Origin: Alphaproteobacteria bacterium
Lineage (GTDB): Bacteria; Pseudomonadota; Alphaproteobacteria; Micropepsales; Micropepsaceae
Direction: 5' to 3'
Assembly: GCA_015654715.1 (NCBI GenBank)
Contig: JAATGK010000268.1
Span: 1-14,888, forward strand
DNA: 14,888 nucleotides
In this document: one piece after another, positions 1 to 9,120 of the stretch
Position numbering within the stretch: the first letter of the stretch is position 1
Layout of the letters: the number at the start of each line of letters is the position of its first letter
Translations under genes and position numbers: made by a program
Notes under the pieces: generated by a model
The model's input: the letters and a program-made list of their open reading frames with translations, nothing else
Databases searched by the model: none
What the model was told of the DNA's origin: nothing

Positions 1-1764
1 CACCGGCTGGTCCACCAGCGCGCGCTTGCGGCGTTCCGGGTCGGTCTTCAGTTCGGGATAGACCGCTTCCAGCACTTCGCGGCCGCGCAAAGCCCCGCCG
101 CCGACCTGGGCGAAGACGTCTTCCGTCTTGGACATGCCGAGTTTCTTGGCGACGCCTTCCACCGCCTTGTCGCTGAGCTGGAAATTCTCGTCGATAAACA
201 CCTTTTCGAGAATCTTGCGGCCGAGCTTGATGTGCTCGCCGCGCTGCTGCTGGCGCAGGAAACGGCGGATCTCGGCGCGGGCCCGTCCGGTGACGACGAA
301 TTGCTCCCACAGCGGCGACGGCGTTTCGTCCTTGCCGGAAATGATTTCCACCTGATCGCCGTTGCGTAAAGGTGTGTAAAGCGGCACCGGCGTGCCGTTG
401 ACCTTGGCGCCGAGGGTGCGATGGCCGAGATCGGTGTGGACCTGATAGGCAAAATCGATCGGCGTGGCGCCGCGCGGCAGCGGGATCAGATCGCCCTTGG
501 GCGTGAAGCAGAAAACCTGATCCTGGTAGAGATTGAGGCGCGACTGCTCGAAGAATTCCTCGGCGGTGTTGCCCTGTTCGAGCAGGTCCACCATCTCGCG
601 CAGCCATTCATAGGCGCGATTTTCGCCCGCCTCCCCGACATCGGATTTGACATCGCGATAGCGCCAGTGTGCCGCGATGCCCCGCTCGGCGACGTCGTGC
701 ATTTCCTGGGTGCGGATCTGGATTTCAACCCGCTGACGCTCCGGCCCGATCAGGGTGGTGTGCAGCGACTTGTAGCCGTTCTGCTTGGGCGTCGAGATGA
801 AGTCCTTGAAGCGCGCCGGCACCGCCTGCCAAGCCAGGTGCATAACGCCGAGCGCCTTGTAGCAATCGGCCTCGGTATGCACGATGACGCGGAAGGCGAA
901 GACATCGGACAACTGCTCGAAGTTGATCTTCTTGTCCTGCAGCTTGCGCCAAATCGAGAACGGACGCTTGGCGCGGCCGTAAACCCAGCATTCAAGGTTG
1001 TTCTCGGCGAGCTTGCGCTTGATCTGGTCGGAAACGAGGTCGATCAGCTTGCCGCGGCTGGAATCCATCCGCTCCAAACGGGTGACGATCGATTTGCGCG
1101 CCTCGGGATAAAGCTCGGCAAAGGCGAGGTCTTCCAGCTCCTCGCGGACGTGCTGCATGCCGATGCGCCCCGCCAGCGGGGCATAGACGTCGAACGTCTC
1201 CTGGGCGATGCGGCGGCGCTTCTCCGGCTCCTTGATATACTGGAGCGTGCGCATGTTGTGCAGACGGTCGGCGAGCTTCACCAGCAGCACCCGGATATCG
1301 TTGGTGATCGCCAGCATCAGCTTGCGAAAATTCTCGGCCTGCTTGGTGCGCTCGGAGAAGACTTCGAGGCCGGTCAATTTGGTGACGCCATCCACCAGAT
1401 CGGCGATTTCCTTGCCGAAATTCTCCTTGATGTCGTCGTAGGTGGCGACCGTGTCCTCGATGGTATCGTGCAGCAAAGCGGTGGCGATGGTCGCTTCGTC
1501 CAGCTTCAGCTCGGTCAGAATGGCGGCGACCTCGAGCGGATGGGCGAAGTACGGATCGCCCGAGGCCCGGAATTGCTTGCCGTGGGCCTTCATCGCGTAA
1601 ACATAGGCCTTGTTCAGCAAAGCCTCGTTGGTCTCGGGGTCATAGGCTTTGACGCGATCGATCAGCTCCGTCTGGCGCATCAGCTTGCGGCGGCCGCGCG
1701 CGCGTGACGGATTAAGCGGGACGACGTTGTTCTTCTCGTTCGGTTGAGGCGCAGTCATTTCCAT
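1..1764 (-). CDS. rsh: Bifunctional (p)ppGpp synthetase/hydrolase (RelA/SpoT homologue), 3' end outside window
   Basis: This enzyme makes and degrades the stringent-response alarmone (p)ppGpp in the cytosol. The frame is open from ATG at 1764 to the left edge (588 codons, no stop), so the C-terminal part is missing. The HD hydrolase domain covers about residues 55-200, with RASG, a following HP, HDTIEDT (H99, D100, E103, D104) and later KLADRLHNMRT. The synthetase domain (about 240-365) contains RAKRPFSIWRK, SDVFAFRVI and GYKSLHTT near residue 329. A TGS domain starts near 411 (CFTPKGDLIPLPRGATPIDF). Both active sites look intact, as expected for the single Rsh of most alphaproteobacteria. 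The start is either ATG 1764 or ATG 1758. Neither has a convincing Shine-Dalgarno, and an in-frame stop at 1777-1779 rules out a longer version. It lies downstream of rpoZ, behind a terminator and a possible leader ORF. Confidence 0.97.
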   Translation of the reverse strand, partial: MEMTAPQPNEKNNVVPLNPSRARGRRKLMRQTELIDRVKAYDPETNEALLNKAYVYAMKAHGKQFRASGDPYFAHPLEVAAILTELKLDEATIATALLHDTIEDTVATYDDIKENFGKEIADLVDGVTKLTGLEVFSERTKQAENFRKLMLAITNDIRVLLVKLADRLHNMRTLQYIKEPEKRRRIAQETFDVYAPLAGRIGMQHVREELEDLAFAELYPEARKSIVTRLERMDSSRGKLIDLVSDQIKRKLAENNLECWVYGRAKRPFSIWRKLQDKKINFEQLSDVFAFRVIVHTEADCYKALGVMHLAWQAVPARFKDFISTPKQNGYKSLHTTLIGPERQRVEIQIRTQEMHDVAERGIAAHWRYRDVKSDVGEAGENRAYEWLREMVDLLEQGNTAEEFFEQSRLNLYQDQVFCFTPKGDLIPLPRGATPIDFAYQVHTDLGHRTLGAKVNGTPVPLYTPLRNGDQVEIISGKDETPSPLWEQFVVTGRARAEIRRFLRQQQRGEHIKLGRKILEKVFIDENFQLSDKAVEGVAKKLGMSKTEDVFAQVGGGALRGREVLEAVYPELKTDPERRKRALVDQPV

Positions 1765-1766
1765 AT

Positions 1767-1829
1767 TTAGGCACAGTTAATCGGAATCGTGAAACCAGAA
1801 GGTGCCGCATCGGTAAAAAATAGTTCCAT
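1767..1829 (-). CDS. Candidate 20-codon leader ORF directly upstream of rsh
   Basis: ATG at 1829 opens a 20-codon frame (begins MELFFTDAAP, ends PINCA) that stops with TAA at 1769-1767. Only two bases separate it from the rsh ATG. A GAGGA Shine-Dalgarno sits four bases before its start, whereas rsh itself has no clear ribosome site. This suggests translational coupling, but such short frames arise by chance and no conservation can be tested here. Confidence 0.35.
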   Translation of the reverse strand: MELFFTDAAPSGFTIPINCA

Positions 1830-1893
1830 GCAGTCCTCATTTCCCATCCGGGGTGCCGAAGACCCGAAATGCAAAAGGCTTCGGCTTCGCCCC

Positions 1894-1926
1894 AAAACAA
1901 AAGGCCCGGCAGATGACCGGGCCTTT
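1894..1926 (-). terminator. Rho-independent terminator of rpoZ
   Basis: A perfect 10-bp inverted repeat, AAAGGCCCGG (1900-1909) and CCGGGCCTTT (1917-1926), encloses a 7-base loop. Read on the minus strand it is followed by TTTTGTTTT, the classical intrinsic terminator form. It lies 29 bases after the rpoZ stop and should at least partly separate rsh transcription from rpoZ. Confidence 0.9.
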
Positions 1927-1954
1927 CGCGAATTCGATTTGAGAGCCGAAAAAC

Positions 1955-2341
1955 CTACTCTTCGTAGTCTTCCGGCGGCTCGGGCTGCGGCTCGGCGCGG
2001 CGCTGGGCTTCAGATGTAAGTGCACGCAGCAGTTCTTCTTCCGTCACCTGACGGAACTGCGGATCTTCGCGGCCGTCATCGGTATCGGGACGGACCTCCT
2101 CGGGCTCGTCGACCTCGGCGTGCTTCTGCAGCGACTTGATGTGATCTTCGCGCAGATTTTCCGGCGTCAGTTCCTGAGCCGCGATCTCGCGCAGCGCCAC
2201 GACCGGGTTCTTATCGCGATCGCGATCGACCAGAGTCTCGGCGCCACCCGACAACTGACGGGCCCGGTACGCGGCCGACAATACCAAGTCGAACCGGTTG
2301 GGAATCTTGTCTACGCAGTCTTCAACGGTGACGCGGGCCAT
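1955..2341 (-). CDS. rpoZ: DNA-directed RNA polymerase subunit omega
   Basis: Omega binds the beta' subunit, helps assemble RNA polymerase, and in proteobacteria forms part of a ppGpp-binding site. The 128-residue product starts with the conserved [20 protein letters not shown], followed by [13 protein letters not shown] and the [13 protein letters not shown] block near residues 43-55. An acidic, proline-rich tail rich in Glu and Asp follows, as is usual for alphaproteobacterial omega. ATG 2341 has an AGGA Shine-Dalgarno about ten bases upstream. It is next to rsh in the arrangement common to alphaproteobacteria, linking the polymerase subunit to the alarmone enzyme, although a strong terminator follows rpoZ. 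Confidence 0.97.
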   Translation of the reverse strand: MARVTVEDCVDKIPNRFDLVLSAAYRARQLSGGAETLVDRDRDKNPVVALREIAAQELTPENLREDHIKSLQKHAEVDEPEEVRPDTDDGREDPQFRQVTEEELLRALTSEAQRRAEPQPEPPEDYEE

Positions 2342-2416
2342 GCTTTTCCAATCCTGCGGGGGGGATTTCCGGGAGGGGGCGGAACTTATAGGAAACGCCG
2401 GGCGGGGACAAGTGGT

Positions 2417-2953
2417 TTATCCGGCCTGCGAATCCGCCTGTTTGAGGCCGGATTTGGCCTGCAGCGCCTTGGCCCGCCGCCTGATCTCCCACGCTTGGGC
2501 CGCCACCAGCCCGAGAGCGAACAAAAGGGCGGCGTCGGTATAGAGTAAGGCGCCGGATGACGGGTGTGCGAACGGCTGCGGCGGCTGCCCCCCTTCCACG
2601 ATCAAGCGGACGACATAGCGCACCGCAAAGATTGCGAGGAACAGCGCCATACCGATCGGCGACAGCTTGGACGTGATGGCCCCGCTGGCCGGATCGAGAG
2701 TCAGGTGCCGGTGGCGCGCCGACAGGTAGCCGAGCCCGACGCCCGCGGCCGCGGAGGCAACGAAGATCGCCAGCGACACCGGCGTGATCGGAGCCGGATG
2801 CACGAAAGCCAGCAAGGCGAACAGGCAGAGGATCGCTGGCCCGATCCAGAGACGGTTCGGCTTCAGCGGACGGCCCACACGAGCGCGGCGCATCCGCCAG
2901 AACACGACAAGCAAAATGATGACCGGGAATAGGTACGGCGCAAACTGCTTCAT
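2417..2953 (-). CDS. CcdC/DUF1453-like multi-pass membrane protein
   Basis: The 178-residue protein has about five hydrophobic segments (near residues 4-20, 36-52, 57-76, 100-116 and 133-153) and an Arg/Lys-rich cytoplasmic tail, so it should sit in the inner membrane. The pattern of a short first helix, the basic RMRRARVGRP loop, LTLDPASGAI and then SPIGMALFLAIFAVRY resembles the CcdC/DUF1453 family as I remember it. That family was named for a proposed link to cytochrome c maturation in Bacillus, but its role in alphaproteobacteria is unknown. ATG 2953 is chosen over an in-frame TTG at 2959 because GAGGA lies eight bases upstream of the ATG. It is preceded by the DUF3574 gene with a 27-base gap and followed by rpoZ after 75 bases, so these genes may be cotranscribed. 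Confidence 0.7.
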   Translation of the reverse strand: MKQFAPYLFPVIILLVVFWRMRRARVGRPLKPNRLWIGPAILCLFALLAFVHPAPITPVSLAIFVASAAAGVGLGYLSARHRHLTLDPASGAITSKLSPIGMALFLAIFAVRYVVRLIVEGGQPPQPFAHPSSGALLYTDAALLFALGLVAAQAWEIRRRAKALQAKSGLKQADSQAG

Positions 2954-2980
2954 CAACAAAATCCTCGGCCCAGAAAGTTC

Positions 2981-3385
2981 TCAAAAAGCCCCGCAAATCG
3001 GGGTTTCCACAAGCAATACCGCCTCTTGCCGGAAGCGCATGCGATAGGCGGTGCGGATCGCCTCAAGTTTTGCCGCCTCTAGCGGCGAGCCCGAAATCAC
3101 GACGAACAACCGCTTGGAAGCTTCGCGCACGATGCCGCCCCGGCCCTTCCATTGACCCAACGCGTCCTGGACCGTCAATCCGTCGGGAAAACGGGGCGTA
3201 ATTTCTTCATCGACGAAGTGCTGCCAGTCAGCCTCGCTGACTGCCCCGCCGCCGGGGATCGCGCGGCCAAAAGTGAGTTCGGCAGAGACCATCGGCTTGA
3301 GGCCGGCGGGACAGGACGTCGACGGCAAACCCGCGCAACCGGACAAAATGAGAGCGGAGAGGAATATTATCCCAGTCCTTACCAT
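2981..3385 (-). CDS. DUF3574-family lipoprotein
   Basis: The 134-residue product begins with a short lipoprotein signal, MVRTGIIFLSALILSGC, with lipobox LSGC and acylation expected at C17, so it should be anchored in the cell envelope. The mature part follows the DUF3574 pattern: ELTFGRAIP, a GGAVSEADWQHF segment, ITPRFPDGLTVQDALGQW, then REASKRLFVVI and a C-terminal RFRQEAVLLVETPICGAF. The function of this family is unknown. The frame extends upstream to 3448, with an alternative ATG at 3406. ATG 3385 gives a signal peptide of ordinary length, but no start has a strong Shine-Dalgarno. The gene lies 27 bases upstream of the CcdC-like gene on the same strand. Confidence 0.75.
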   Translation of the reverse strand: MVRTGIIFLSALILSGCAGLPSTSCPAGLKPMVSAELTFGRAIPGGGAVSEADWQHFVDEEITPRFPDGLTVQDALGQWKGRGGIVREASKRLFVVISGSPLEAAKLEAIRTAYRMRFRQEAVLLVETPICGAF

Positions 3386-3617
3386 GCCACTCACATCCCG
3401 CGCCATGTGCTTTGCAGATTTCCCAAGGGTCCAAAAGCATTGCGGCAACGCACGACGCCCAGCAGCAAATGTTTCATTTCAACCGGCAATTCACCAGCTC
3501 CGCGTTAGACAGATTAGAACTTGTTAAGTTTTACCTTTCATTAATCAAGCTGTGTCACGTTAGCTTCTCACTAATACTCATTTGCAACATGGGGGCATTA
3601 ACCGAGAGAAAAAAGCG
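3386..3617. promoter_or_regulatory. AT-rich divergent intergenic region
   Basis: This region lies between the divergently transcribed DUF3574 and SciP-like genes and should hold both promoters. The part from about 3500 to 3600 is clearly more AT-rich than the surrounding DNA, with several TTAA and TTAG motifs. A TTAACC motif, resembling a CtrA half-site, lies at about 3598. No full TTAA-N7-TTAA CtrA site was found, and no confident -35/-10 pair could be assigned. Confidence 0.4.
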
Positions 3618-3914
3618 ATGAAAAAGGACCGAAAATCCCAGCCCGCTAAAAACACCAAAGCAAACAAAAAGACCCTGACGATTTTCGATTTACCGCCGCG
3701 CGACACGATGCGCTGGAACAAGCAACGTAAAGCCATCGTGGTAGCGGCCGTCGAGGGCGGGTTGATCACCCTCAGAGACGCACGCGCGCGTTACATGCTT
3801 TCGGTCGAAGAGTATCTCTCGTGGAGACGCGCCACAAAGTCGAGCGTCACGCCCAAACGGCGACCGAAACGCGCCAAGACCCTCCGGCAAATTCGCTTTA
3901 GGCAGGCGGCGTAG
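3618..3914 (+). CDS. Divergent SciP-like (DUF1153) DNA-binding regulator
   Basis: The 98-residue protein contains a DUF1153 helix-turn-helix core at about residues 20-72: IFDLPPRDTMRW, QRKAIVVAAVEGGLITLRDA, and then RYMLSVEEYLSWRR. SciP of Caulobacter, from this family, inhibits CtrA-dependent transcription during the cell cycle. Here the core matches, but three things differ. The N-terminus is lysine-rich (KKDRKSQPAK). The usual Cys of the EAC motif is replaced (DAR). The usual GL.GLR..R.QQYR C-terminus is replaced by a basic tail (KRRPKRAKTLRQIRFRQAA). This looks like a paralogue rather than the canonical SciP. ATG 3618 is chosen because a GAGAG ribosome site precedes it; the frame extends to a TTG at 3582. 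It stands alone on the plus strand and its targets are unknown. Confidence 0.8.
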   Translation: MKKDRKSQPAKNTKANKKTLTIFDLPPRDTMRWNKQRKAIVVAAVEGGLITLRDARARYMLSVEEYLSWRRATKSSVTPKRRPKRAKTLRQIRFRQAA

Positions 3915-3946
3915 GCGCGACTGGCCGGCAAAGCCGACGTTCCACG

Positions 3947-4849
3947 TTATTCCGTCAACGGTGCAGACGGGGGCGGTGGCGCGACGGCTTTGACGACCGC
4001 CTGTGCAACCGATTGCGGCGACTGGGCCATAGTGCCGATCGCCTTGGCCGCTTCGACGAATTCGCTCGGCATCATCACCACCGTCATAGTGTTCTGCTCG
4101 GCACCGATCTCGGTCAGCATCTGCATGCGGCGCAGCTCCAACGACGCGGGCGTGCGCATGATTTCGCGACCGGCTTCCTGCAAGAGTTTGGCCGCTTCGA
4201 ATTCGGCCGACGCCTTGATGATGCGTGCGCGCTTCTCGCGCTGAGCCTCGGCTTCCTGGGCCATGGCGCGCTGCATCGACTGCGGAATCTCGATGTTTTT
4301 CATTTCGACGTTCTGCACTTCGACGCCCCAGGCTTCGGTCACCTGATCGACGCGCGTCTTGATCAGCAGCCCCATCTTCTCGCGTTCCTTGAGCACGTCG
4401 TCGAGCGGATGGGCGCCGATCACATTGCGCAGGGTGGTGAGCGCCACCTGAATGACGGCATCGCGCACGTCCTGCACCTCGATCACCGCGAGATCTGGCC
4501 TTACGATGCGGTACCAGATCACGGCGTTGAGCTGAATCGGGACGCTGTCACGCGTCATCGCTTCCTGCTTCTCGATGCCGTCGGTCAAGACGCGGATATC
4601 GACTTTGCGGGCGTATTCGACACCGAAGGGAACGATCCAGAACAGGCCTGGGCCCGCCGTGCGTTTGTAAGCACCGAAGCGGAACACCAGCGCGCGCTCG
4701 TATTGCTGCGCGATACGGAAGCCGGAAAGGATGATGAAAAACGCGATGCCGAGGCCGATCCAGAAACTCGGCATTGTCAGAAGGCGCGGAAGGTTGATCC
4801 CAAACACCGCCACCGGCGCCAGAATTGATTCATAGAATGCCTGATACAT
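3947..4849 (-). CDS. Slipin / stomatin-like SPFH (band 7) membrane protein
   Basis: Slipins are membrane-anchored scaffold proteins that oligomerise in lipid microdomains. The 300-residue product has an N-terminal hydrophobic stretch (about 8-24), a membrane segment at about 28-43, then the SPFH domain: QQYERALVFRFGAYKRTAGPG, then IPFG-like IVPFGVEYARKVDIRV, TRDSVPIQLNAVIWYRI and TLRNVIGAHPLDDVL. A helical, Ala/Glu/Arg-rich region (EAEAQREKRARIIKASAEFEA, residues written in part) is typical of flotillin-like coiled coils. The C-terminus is proline-rich (APPPPSAPLTE). ATG 4849 has a GGGGGA ribosome site upstream; an upstream in-frame ATG at 4888 lacks one. Slipin genes are often paired with nfeD, but no nfeD is next to this one. 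Confidence 0.9.
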   Translation of the reverse strand: MYQAFYESILAPVAVFGINLPRLLTMPSFWIGLGIAFFIILSGFRIAQQYERALVFRFGAYKRTAGPGLFWIVPFGVEYARKVDIRVLTDGIEKQEAMTRDSVPIQLNAVIWYRIVRPDLAVIEVQDVRDAVIQVALTTLRNVIGAHPLDDVLKEREKMGLLIKTRVDQVTEAWGVEVQNVEMKNIEIPQSMQRAMAQEAEAQREKRARIIKASAEFEAAKLLQEAGREIMRTPASLELRRMQMLTEIGAEQNTMTVVMMPSEFVEAAKAIGTMAQSPQSVAQAVVKAVAPPPPSAPLTE

Positions 4850-4949
4850 GCGCAAATTCCCCCCACTCCGGCCCTTGCCCGCCGACATTAAAGCACGGCG
4901 CGCATGACGGGGAAATCACAGCCTTAACGCATTGGAATAAGGCTTACTC

Positions 4950-5462
4950 TCAGGCAGCTATCCGCACAGCAGCGGCAAGATCGGCCTCGGAAAATCCGGC
5001 CAGGAGCGCGGCGACCGACTTGTGCGACACCGGATGAACCCAGCGCGGCGCCACATCGGCAAGCGGTTTAAGAACGAAAACGCGGCTTTCCGCCCTGGGA
5101 TGCGGCAGTACCGGCGGGCCGGCTTCGACGCGCCCGTCATAATCGATCAGGTCGAGGTCGAGGGTGCGCGGGGCGTTGGGGCGGCTGCGCTCGCGGCCGA
5201 ATGCGGCTTCGATGGCGTGCAATGCCGCAAGCAAGCCGGCAGGTCCCAGCGGGGTTTGTACCAGCGCGACGGCATTGACATAGGGCGGATCGGACGGATC
5301 GGGCCAGGCCGGCGTGCGGTAGAATGGGGAAACCTTCAGCACGCGAATTCTTTGGGCAGCCATCGCGCCCAGGGACGATACAATCGTGGTTGCGGGCGGA
5401 CCGGCCGGGGAGTCCAGATTGGCACCAAATCCTAAAAGGATCACCGTTGCACCCGCTTGCAC
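4950..5462 (-). CDS. folK: 2-amino-4-hydroxy-6-hydroxymethyldihydropteridine pyrophosphokinase
   Basis: HPPK transfers pyrophosphate from ATP to the hydroxymethylpterin in folate synthesis, in the cytosol. The product, up to 170 residues, has the family landmarks: ILLGFGANL near the N-terminus, YRTPAW, PYVNAV, RERSRPNAPRTLDLDLIDYDG with metal-binding D102 and D104, and LPHPRAESRVFVLKPLADVAP. Length is normal for the family. The start is uncertain: GTG 5462 gives the longest form and GTG 5444 would give a product beginning at ILLGF. Neither has a clear ribosome site. It is divergent from the NYN gene and precedes the slipin gene by about 100 bases on the same strand. Other folate genes are not in view. 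Confidence 0.93.
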   Translation of the reverse strand: MQAGATVILLGFGANLDSPAGPPATTIVSSLGAMAAQRIRVLKVSPFYRTPAWPDPSDPPYVNAVALVQTPLGPAGLLAALHAIEAAFGRERSRPNAPRTLDLDLIDYDGRVEAGPPVLPHPRAESRVFVLKPLADVAPRWVHPVSHKSVAALLAGFSEADLAAAVRIAA

Positions 5463-5543
5463 CGGTGGGGCGTTGCGCTAGAACAGCGTGTGGGCCACGG
5501 GAGGCTTTGCCCGGACGGTCTAAAATATTCTTCGGAGGTCATT
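5463..5543. promoter_or_regulatory. Divergent folK / NYN intergenic region
   Basis: This 81-base gap must hold the promoters of folK and the NYN gene. A TAAAAT box at 5521-5526 matches the -10 consensus at five of six positions for the plus strand, but there is no good -35 hexamer and the leader would be very short. GGAGG at 5534-5538 is the ribosome site of the NYN gene. Confidence 0.3.
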
Positions 5544-6113
5544 ATGCTCTTCTACCCGCAAGAGAAACTGGCTTTGTTCATCGACGGTGCCAACCTCTAC
5601 GGTGCCGCCAAAGGTCTGCAGTTCGATATCGATTATAAGCGCCTTCTGGAACTTTTCGCCCGCAAAGGCGTGCTGGTCCGTGCCTTCTATTACACCGCGG
5701 TCGACGAAAGCCAGGAGTTCACGCCGCTGCGCCCGCTGGTCGATTGGCTCGACTACAACGGCTTTGCGGTGGTGACCAAGCCGCTGAAGGAATTCACCGA
5801 CGCCCAAGGCCGTCGCCGCGTCAAAGGCAACATGGACATCGAACTCGCCATCGACGTGATGGAGATGAGCGATCAGGTCGATCACATCGTGATCTTCTCG
5901 GGCGATGGCGATTTCCGCCGCTTGGTGGAAGCGGCTCAGCGCAAGGGACGACGCGTCAGCGTGGTATCGACCATTCGTACACAGCCTCCGATGGTATCGG
6001 ATGAATTGCGCCGCCAGGCCGACAACTTCATCGAGCTCGAAGAACTGAAGCCGATGATCATGCGCGAAGGCGGCCAACGCCCACCGCATACGCTTCCCGA
6101 AGTGGTGCAATAA
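5544..6113 (+). CDS. NYN-domain (LabA/DUF88-like) putative ribonuclease
   Basis: NYN domains belong to the PIN-like nuclease fold and are predicted to cleave RNA with bound metal ions. The 189-residue protein is almost entirely one NYN domain: LALFIDGANLYG (D14, N17), VTKPLKEF, GRRRVKGNMDIELAIDVM (D98, D104) and IFSGDGDFRRLVEA (D121, D123), then VVSTIRTQPPMVSDELRRQAD near the end. All expected acidic residues are present. ATG 5544 has GGAGG five bases upstream and is preferred to a TTG at 5457 in the same frame. In alphaproteobacteria this gene is commonly found close to rpoZ/rsh and smpB, as here. The physiological substrate is not established. Confidence 0.9.
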   Translation: MLFYPQEKLALFIDGANLYGAAKGLQFDIDYKRLLELFARKGVLVRAFYYTAVDESQEFTPLRPLVDWLDYNGFAVVTKPLKEFTDAQGRRRVKGNMDIELAIDVMEMSDQVDHIVIFSGDGDFRRLVEAAQRKGRRVSVVSTIRTQPPMVSDELRRQADNFIELEELKPMIMREGGQRPPHTLPEVVQ

Positions 6114-6168
6114 TCAGGAGCGCTATCTGCGCGTTTGCAGCGGAGAATCACCGGCGTATAAGGTCGGG

Positions 6169-6801
6169 ATGACCGTAGAACCTCATCGCGATTGCCGACT
6201 TTGTCCGCGTCTCGCCGCCTTTCGCGACAGGAACAAAGACGAGTACCCCGACTTCTTCAATGCGCCGGTGCCGAGCTTCGGCGCGACGGACGCGCGGTTA
6301 TTGATCGTCGGTCTCGCCCCGGGCCTCAAAGGCGCCAATCACACGGGGCGTCCGTTCACCGGCGACTGGGCCGGCGACCTTTTATATAAAATGCTGCTCA
6401 AGCACGGTCTCGCGGCGGGCCATTACGACAAGCGCGCCGATGACGGATTGAAGCTGGTCGGCTGCGCCATCACCAATGCGGTGCGTTGCGTGCCGCCCGA
6501 GAACAAACCCCTGCCCTTCGAGATCAAGGCCTGTCGCCGCTATCTCACGGCGCAAATCGCCGCGATGCCAAACGTAAGGGCCATTCTGGCCCTCGGAAAA
6601 GTCGCCCATGACAGCGTTTGCGACACGCTGGCGGTACGGAAATCGCAAGTCCCCTTCAAGCACGGCGCCGCTTATCATCTGGACGCGGTGACGCTGGTCT
6701 CCAGCTACCACTGCTCGCGTTACAACACCAATACCGGCGTGCTGACCGAGGCGATGTTCGACGCCGTCGTCAAACAGGCAAAAAAAGCAGCCCTGGGCTG
6801 A
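6169..6801 (+). CDS. Uracil-DNA glycosylase, family 5-type (UdgB-like, iron-sulfur)
   Basis: The enzyme removes uracil and other deaminated bases from DNA to start base excision repair. The 210-residue product has four cysteines suited to a [4Fe-4S] cluster: CRLC (C9, C12), C107 and C122. Motif A, GLAPGLKGANHTGRPFTGD (48-66), carries no catalytic Asp/Asn of the family 1 or 4 type, and the GANxTGRPFTGD form is that of family 5 (UDGb). The second motif is SSYHCSRYNTNTG with H181. The start at 6169 is supported by AAGG five to eight bases upstream. It follows the NYN gene by 55 bases and precedes the tyrosine phenol-lyase by 70 bases, so the three could be cotranscribed. Confidence 0.9.
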   Translation: MTVEPHRDCRLCPRLAAFRDRNKDEYPDFFNAPVPSFGATDARLLIVGLAPGLKGANHTGRPFTGDWAGDLLYKMLLKHGLAAGHYDKRADDGLKLVGCAITNAVRCVPPENKPLPFEIKACRRYLTAQIAAMPNVRAILALGKVAHDSVCDTLAVRKSQVPFKHGAAYHLDAVTLVSSYHCSRYNTNTGVLTEAMFDAVVKQAKKAALG

Positions 6802-6856
6802 GGTTTTCGAGCGGTTCTCCGTTTCGGCGGGCGTTGTATGGTCGCACGCCATCTGA

Positions 6857-8925
<2,069 letters not shown>

Positions 8926-8975
8926 AGAACTATTCTAAAGGGGCGAATGGCAAATAGCCAATAGGGGCCGAAATC

Positions 8976-9107
8976 ACCTCCCCCTTGCGGGGAGGTCAAA
9001 TAATTGCGAGCGGCGCGAGCGATTTTTCGGGTGGGGGGCGGTGCGCGGGATGAGGTCGGCCCCCACCCGGATCGCTTCGCGCTCCGACCTCCCCGCAACG
9101 GGGAGGT
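8976..9107. repeat. Inverted pair of GC-rich palindromic repeat units
   Basis: A hairpin ACCTCCCC-cttgc-GGGGAGGT (8976-8996) and a hairpin ACCTCCCC-gcaac-GGGGAGGT (9087-9107) flank a second inverted repeat, CGGGTGGGGG (9028-9037) against CCCCCACCCG (9060-9069), with GCGCGA..CGAT related sequence between. The left half (8976-9037) is thus repeated in reverse at 9060-9107. The unit looks like a chromosomal palindromic repeat of the REP/BIME kind. The right hairpin is followed by TTATTTTT on the plus strand, so it could also end transcription in that direction. Together with its flanks it fills the gap between the molybdoenzyme gene and smpB (8926-9120), where no gene is seen. Confidence 0.8.
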
Positions 9108-9120
9108 TATTTTTGGCGAA

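Noticed and set aside
421-1707. 428-codon open frame on the plus strand
   Set aside because: It lies entirely antisense to rsh, whose domains are unmistakable. Its Leu/Asp/Gly-rich product has no recognisable family; long antisense frames are common in GC-rich coding DNA.
2322-2996. 224-codon minus-strand frame overlapping the CcdC-like gene
   Set aside because: It is Arg/Pro/Ala-rich without domains, while the other frame (2417-2953) encodes a coherent membrane protein with a ribosome site.
3500-3617. Full CtrA box (TTAA-N7-TTAA) upstream of the SciP-like gene
   Set aside because: TTAA motifs are present but the only close pair is spaced by 13 bases, not seven.
4013-4828. 271-codon plus-strand frame
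   Set aside because: Antisense to the slipin gene; His/Arg/Leu-rich composition with no domain.
8976-9107. CRISPR-like array
   Set aside because: The repeated units are inverted, only two in number and without unique spacers, so this is a palindromic repeat pair and not CRISPR.
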